From NCBI GenBank assembly GCA_038230775.1, contig JBBRMQ010000001.1, forward strand, positions 1 through 49,879: a stretch of DNA of 49,879 nt, given 5' to 3'. Of this stretch, positions 47,291 to 49,879 are shown piece by piece (the first letter of the stretch is position 1; every line of letters begins with the position of its first letter). A program made the position numbers and the translations under genes. This stretch comes from JBBRMQ01 sp038230775 (GTDB taxonomy: Bacteria; Acidobacteriota; Thermoanaerobaculia; Gp7-AA8). The notes beneath the pieces were generated by a model. The model was given only the letters and a program-made list of their open reading frames with translations, was not told where the DNA came from and searched no databases.

Positions 47291-48799
47291 CTACTGTTTG
47301 ATGACGATCGCCTTACCGTTCGCTTCCCACGTGAGGTGCTGTTCGCGAAGGATGAGGTCGAACGCTTCGTCCCAAGGCATGTCTTTGACGTCGAGCGTGA
47401 CCTTTCCTTCCAGGGATGGCGGGTATTGGATGTCGGTCCCGGTGATCTTGGCGAACGTCTTCAGAACATCTTTGATGTCCGCCGCTTTCAGGTTGAGGCT
47501 GATCAAGGCGCCGGTATAGCGAGACTCCCGGGGCCTGTCGGTTTGCGGCGTTGCGAAGTACGTCGACTCCTGCTGCGGTACTCCGCCCTGTGAGACGCGC
47601 AGCACCGCGCTCACCTTGCTTCCGGTGTCGCGGACCTCGACCTGGATGTCGCGATCGCCGGCCACAGTGCGCGTGCTCGCACTCGACCCGCGGGGAAAGA
47701 TGACATTCGGTTGCGCGATGAGGTGGTCCGTCGACACTTCGATCACGCGGCCGAAGAAGGCCAGCGTGTTTGGCTCCTCACCGGGACGGATGTAAAAGTT
47801 GAGCTTGAACGGTTTTTCGTTCGAGTCGGAAGACGTGGCGGCGTGCAGTCCGCCTCCGATGGTCACGCCGAGGACGGCGATGGTGGCAAGAGTCATGACG
47901 AGGCGATGGGATAGAGCACGGGTGCGGAGAAGTTCGTAGCGCATGATGTGATTCAACCTTTCTTGTAGATGCGCGCTGGCCATACACGACACGCCGGCGA
48001 GGCGCGACGCGAGGACGGCGCGGCAGATTTTGGAGAGAGCGGAGATGTATGTGTCGACGGCGTCTGCAGTGGCGGCGGCCGTTTCATCGCACGCCTCCTC
48101 GCGTGCGGTGGAAAGGGCGCGCTGCGCGATCCAGACGAGCGGATGAAACCAGAAGACGGAGACGATGGCCGATTCGAGGAGACCGACAAGGTTGTCGCGC
48201 CGCGCCACATGCGCGCATTCGTGGCGGAGCAAGGATTCGAGCTCGTCGTCGTCGAGCGCATCGCAGCCGCCGTCTGGAAGGACAACGACGGGACGGATGA
48301 TGCGGACCACCGCCGGAGCCTCGCAGATGCTGGAGCGTGTGACCTCCACGCTGGTCCGCAGCCCCAGTTGCCGGCGTGCATCCGCAAGCGCGGCGCGCTC
48401 GCGTGGCAAAGCGGGATGGCTTGTGCGCAACGCCGAGGAGACGAGCCGCCGTCGAGCGATGGCCCAGCCGATTGCCAGCGCCGCTGCCGGCACCATCCAG
48501 CCCATGGCGACGGCTTGCGGCCAGCGGCTTGCCGGCTGCGGCATCATCGTGCGGAGGGTCACGGGGCCGCCTAACCACTGCATCGAGATCGCGCCTGCCG
48601 GCCGGCCGATGTTTGCCAGATCGATTCCCAACCACCGCAGCGGCGTTGTGATCACAGCAGCAGGAATCGCAAACTTGAACAGCGCGCAGAGCAGGACCGC
48701 ATGACGCGTTCTGGCGGTGAGAGGGAGCACGCGCACTGCAGCGAGCGCGACGAGCAGGACGAGGGTGGAGCTCCAGAGATGCGTGACGATGACGTTCAT
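47291..48799 (-). CDS. BlaR1-like M56 metallopeptidase with C-terminal STN (secretin/TonB short) domain
   Basis: The 502-residue protein starts with membrane helices and the M56 core: zinc motif H193-E-C-A-H197 in LRHECAHVARRDNLVG, then FWFHPLVWIAQRALSTAREEACDE with the third ligand glutamate. Another membrane helix lies near residue 305. In BlaR1/MecR1 the C-terminal extracellular part is a penicillin-binding sensor. Here residues of about 430-502 are instead an STN-type domain (LNLKAADIKDVLKTFAKITG, GKVTLDVKDMPWDEAFDLIL), as found at the N-terminus of secretins and FecA-type receptors. The ATG at 48799 overlaps the BlaI stop by four bases. Expected role: on signal, cleave or inactivate BlaI. 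The signal cannot be inferred, but beta-lactam sensing is unlikely without the PBP domain. Confidence 0.88.
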   Translation of the reverse strand: MNVIVTHLWSSTLVLLVALAAVRVLPLTARTRHAVLLCALFKFAIPAAVITTPLRWLGIDLANIGRPAGAISMQWLGGPVTLRTMMPQPASRWPQAVAMGWMVPAAALAIGWAIARRRLVSSALRTSHPALPRERAALADARRQLGLRTSVEVTRSSICEAPAVVRIIRPVVVLPDGGCDALDDDELESLLRHECAHVARRDNLVGLLESAIVSVFWFHPLVWIAQRALSTAREEACDETAAATADAVDTYISALSKICRAVLASRLAGVSCMASAHLQERLNHIMRYELLRTRALSHRLVMTLATIAVLGVTIGGGLHAATSSDSNEKPFKLNFYIRPGEEPNTLAFFGRVIEVSTDHLIAQPNVIFPRGSSASTRTVAGDRDIQVEVRDTGSKVSAVLRVSQGGVPQQESTYFATPQTDRPRESRYTGALISLNLKAADIKDVLKTFAKITGTDIQYPPSLEGKVTLDVKDMPWDEAFDLILREQHLTWEANGKAIVIKQ

Positions 48800-49227
48800 T
48801 TGCGACTCCGTTTGGCGAGGGCGCGACGCGATTCAGGCCGCCTGCGAGCGTCGGACTCCTCCGCACGCTTTTCGAGGGCCTTGATGTCTTCCAGCGTCAG
48901 CTTGCCACTCTCGAGGAGGTGAGCGACGACAGGCTGGGCCGATCCGCCAAAGAGGTCCAGAAACTCATCGATCAGGCGCCGATAGACCGATTTGCGGGTG
49001 ATGAGCGGCTCGAACATCAGCGCGTTGCCGATCTTGCGGCTGCGGCGGACCGCCTCCTTCTGTTCCAGCCGCTGAATGATCGTCTGCACCGTCGTATAGG
49101 CCGGCCGGCTTTCCTCGGGGATCTCTTCCTGGACCTCACGCACCGACGCTTCGCCAAGGCGCCAGAGGAGGTCCATGATCTCGAGCTCGAAAGGGGTGAG
49201 ACGAATCGTTGTTTTCATCGCCAGCAA
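48796..49227 (-). CDS. BlaI/MecI-family transcriptional repressor
   Basis: The protein of about 143 residues has the BlaI winged-helix (LTPFELEIMDLLWRLGEASVREVQEEI, then AYTTVQTIIQRLEQKEAVRR) and the C-terminal dimerisation helices (SVYRRLIDEFLDLFGGSAQPVVAHLLESGKLTLEDIKAL). Such repressors are released when an M56 partner cleaves them; that partner is the next gene, overlapping by four bases. The start is ambiguous. TTG at 49227 is supported by GAGG six bases upstream; ATG at 49218 (M-K-T-T-I-R-L) gives a start closer to family relatives. The C-terminus is unusually basic (RRRPESRRALAKRSRK). Confidence 0.92.
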   Translation of the reverse strand: MLAMKTTIRLTPFELEIMDLLWRLGEASVREVQEEIPEESRPAYTTVQTIIQRLEQKEAVRRSRKIGNALMFEPLITRKSVYRRLIDEFLDLFGGSAQPVVAHLLESGKLTLEDIKALEKRAEESDARRRPESRRALAKRSRK

Positions 49228-49251
49228 TACCTACCTCAGTTGACGTTCACT

Positions 49252-49280
49252 AAACTACATCCGTAGTAGACAAATGTCAA
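49252..49280 (-). promoter_or_regulatory. Promoter with palindromic operator for the BlaI/M56 pair
   Basis: Read on the minus strand, TTGACA (complement of 49275-49280) and TAGTTT (complement of 49252-49257) are separated by 17 bp, a strong sigma-70-type pair 25 bp upstream of the BlaI start. The palindrome ACTAC-N4-GTAGT (49254-49267) overlaps the spacer and the -10 box, where BlaI-type repressors usually bind. This suggests autorepression of the operon. Confidence 0.7.
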
Positions 49281-49380
49281 GGGGCAAGCGCTCGATCGCT
49301 TCCTGCGGCGCGCGGGCGCAATGAGTTGCCTTTGGAGCGCCGGCGCGGCGGCCTCGCCGAAGTCGTTCTAAGAGGAAGTC

Positions 49381-49456
49381 TGGAGCGGGCGACGGGGTTC
49401 GAACCCGCGACCTTGAGCTTGGGAAGCTCCGACTCTACCAACTGAGCTACGCCCGC
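49381..49456 (-). tRNA. tRNA-Gly (anticodon CCC)
   Basis: The 76-base gene folds as a standard tRNA. The acceptor stem is GCGGGCG with CGCCCGC, the D arm GCTC...GAGT, the anticodon loop TTCCCAA with anticodon CCC, the T arm GCGGG-TTCGAAC-CCCGT, and the encoded CCA end. One anticodon-stem pair (the first, G-A) is mismatched. The 3' half is repeated exactly at 47123-47168, which suggests that this gene was an integration target and remained intact. Confidence 0.93.
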
Positions 49457-49568
49457 TCGCGAGATCCCGATTCTATTACATCGGCTCGGCGTGAGGCGCC
49501 GGAGCAACTTCAGAGCGCCGGCAGAAATTTGCGGTTAACCATCGTCACCGTAGCGCGTATTCGCTTCC

Positions 49569-49879
49569 ATGCGAAGACTGGCAGCAGCAGCGCTGTTGCT
49601 CTTTCCCTGCGCGGCTCGTGGTTTTCAGGTCGAGATCTTCCCGGCTCGAGTGCTCTACGTGCAGCGCATCAACCCCGATCACCACTACGTCGATCTGGTC
49701 CTTCACAACATTCTCCTGGTGAACGACTCCACGAAGCCGCTCTCCATCGACAGGGCCGAGGTAGAAGTCCTCGACGGCGATGCGATCGTGGAGACGCGAA
49801 CGATCAGCGCCCGAGAAATCCGCGACACCACTGCCGCCATCGGCAAGAACGGACAGGTGGCCAGCGCGCAGATGGACAC
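49569..49879 (+). CDS. Exported protein, 3' end beyond window
   Basis: An ATG at 49569 opens a frame that runs to the window edge (103 codons). It starts with a signal peptide (M-R-R-L-A-A-A-A-L-L-L-F-P-C-A-R-G), followed by the beta-rich sequence F-Q-V-E-I-F-P-A-R-V-L-Y-V-Q-R-I-N, D-H-H-Y-V-D-L-V-L-H-N-I-L-L-V-N-D and a segment with A-E-V-E-V-L-D-G-D. It looks like an immunoglobulin-like N-terminal domain of an extracytoplasmic protein, possibly a peptidase-associated one, but the family cannot be named from this part. It is divergent from the tRNA-Gly gene. Confidence 0.65.
   Translation, partial: MRRLAAAALLLFPCAARGFQVEIFPARVLYVQRINPDHHYVDLVLHNILLVNDSTKPLSIDRAEVEVLDGDAIVETRTISAREIRDTTAAIGKNGQVASAQMD

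Noticed and set aside
47291..49227. Beta-lactamase resistance operon
   Set aside because: The regulator and protease are of BlaI/BlaR1 type, but there is no beta-lactamase gene and the sensor's penicillin-binding domain is replaced by an STN-type domain.
49277..49507. Short minus-strand open frame across the tRNA-Gly gene
   Set aside because: It is read through the structural tRNA sequence and has no protein features.

Overview
The window is GC-rich, densely coded bacterial chromosome. It most resembles an Acidobacteriota genome. The reasons are two long Oar-like TonB-dependent receptors with an N-terminal carboxypeptidase-regulatory-like domain, a GWxTD-type secreted protein, a lipoprotein that fuses an alkaline-phosphatase-superfamily domain to TPRs, a YfhO-family membrane protein, and many short gene-coupled operons with TGATG or ATGA junctions. 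The phylum call is an inference from gene content; no rRNA is present. There is no prophage, complete insertion sequence or CRISPR array.

Layout: (1) 1-1000, two small secreted proteins on the minus strand, the second running off the edge. (2) 1115-2811, etfBA. (3) 3016-5385, a divergent Hfq/Sm-like protein, pdxA, a 43-residue membrane peptide and an EamA transporter, the last three translationally coupled. (4) 5318-7719, an acyltransferase and an MFS carrier on the minus strand, convergent with and overlapping the EamA gene. (5) 7767-12012, a membrane-anchored PP2C phosphatase broken by an apparent frameshift, then the ABC-F protein ettA. (6) 12241-20427, two TonB-dependent receptors (the second with an in-frame amber codon) and the GWxTD protein. 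(7) 20562-26478, sulfatase-like/TPR lipoprotein, M28 peptidase, YHS protein, aldehyde dehydrogenase, bactofilin. (8) 26599-29905, a MacAB-type efflux operon. (9) 30046-35539, three overlapping cell-envelope membrane genes ending in YfhO, then a PQQ-type beta-propeller. (10) 35548-39369, an ArsR/TSUP/CusF-like metal module, a PagL-like lipid A deacylase, a GNAT, and a MenC-like enolase-superfamily gene with an internal deletion. (11) 39539-44331, a KdpDE-like two-component system, small membrane proteins and the potassium carrier kup. (12) 44730-47028, a membrane protein with a LytS/LytTR sensor-regulator pair. (13) 47123-49456, a BlaI repressor and an M56/STN fusion protein lying between an intact tRNA-Gly(CCC) and an exact 46-bp copy of its 3' half.

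The most unusual signals are outside the proteins. Four intergenic hairpins (about 2865, 3348, 10218 and 25989) each have arms built from tandem 7- or 8-mers. The unit differs at every locus but follows a GTTGNNN scheme, and the second arm is inverted. A fifth heptamer run lies inside the macA-like gene. Three other palindrome families occupy further intergenic gaps. The coding strand also shows a repeated context, G-TTA-GGC (Leu-Gly), which holds most of the rare TTA codons I could find.

Three genes carry damage (frameshift, nonsense codon, internal deletion). These may be real decay or draft-assembly errors; raw reads would separate the two.
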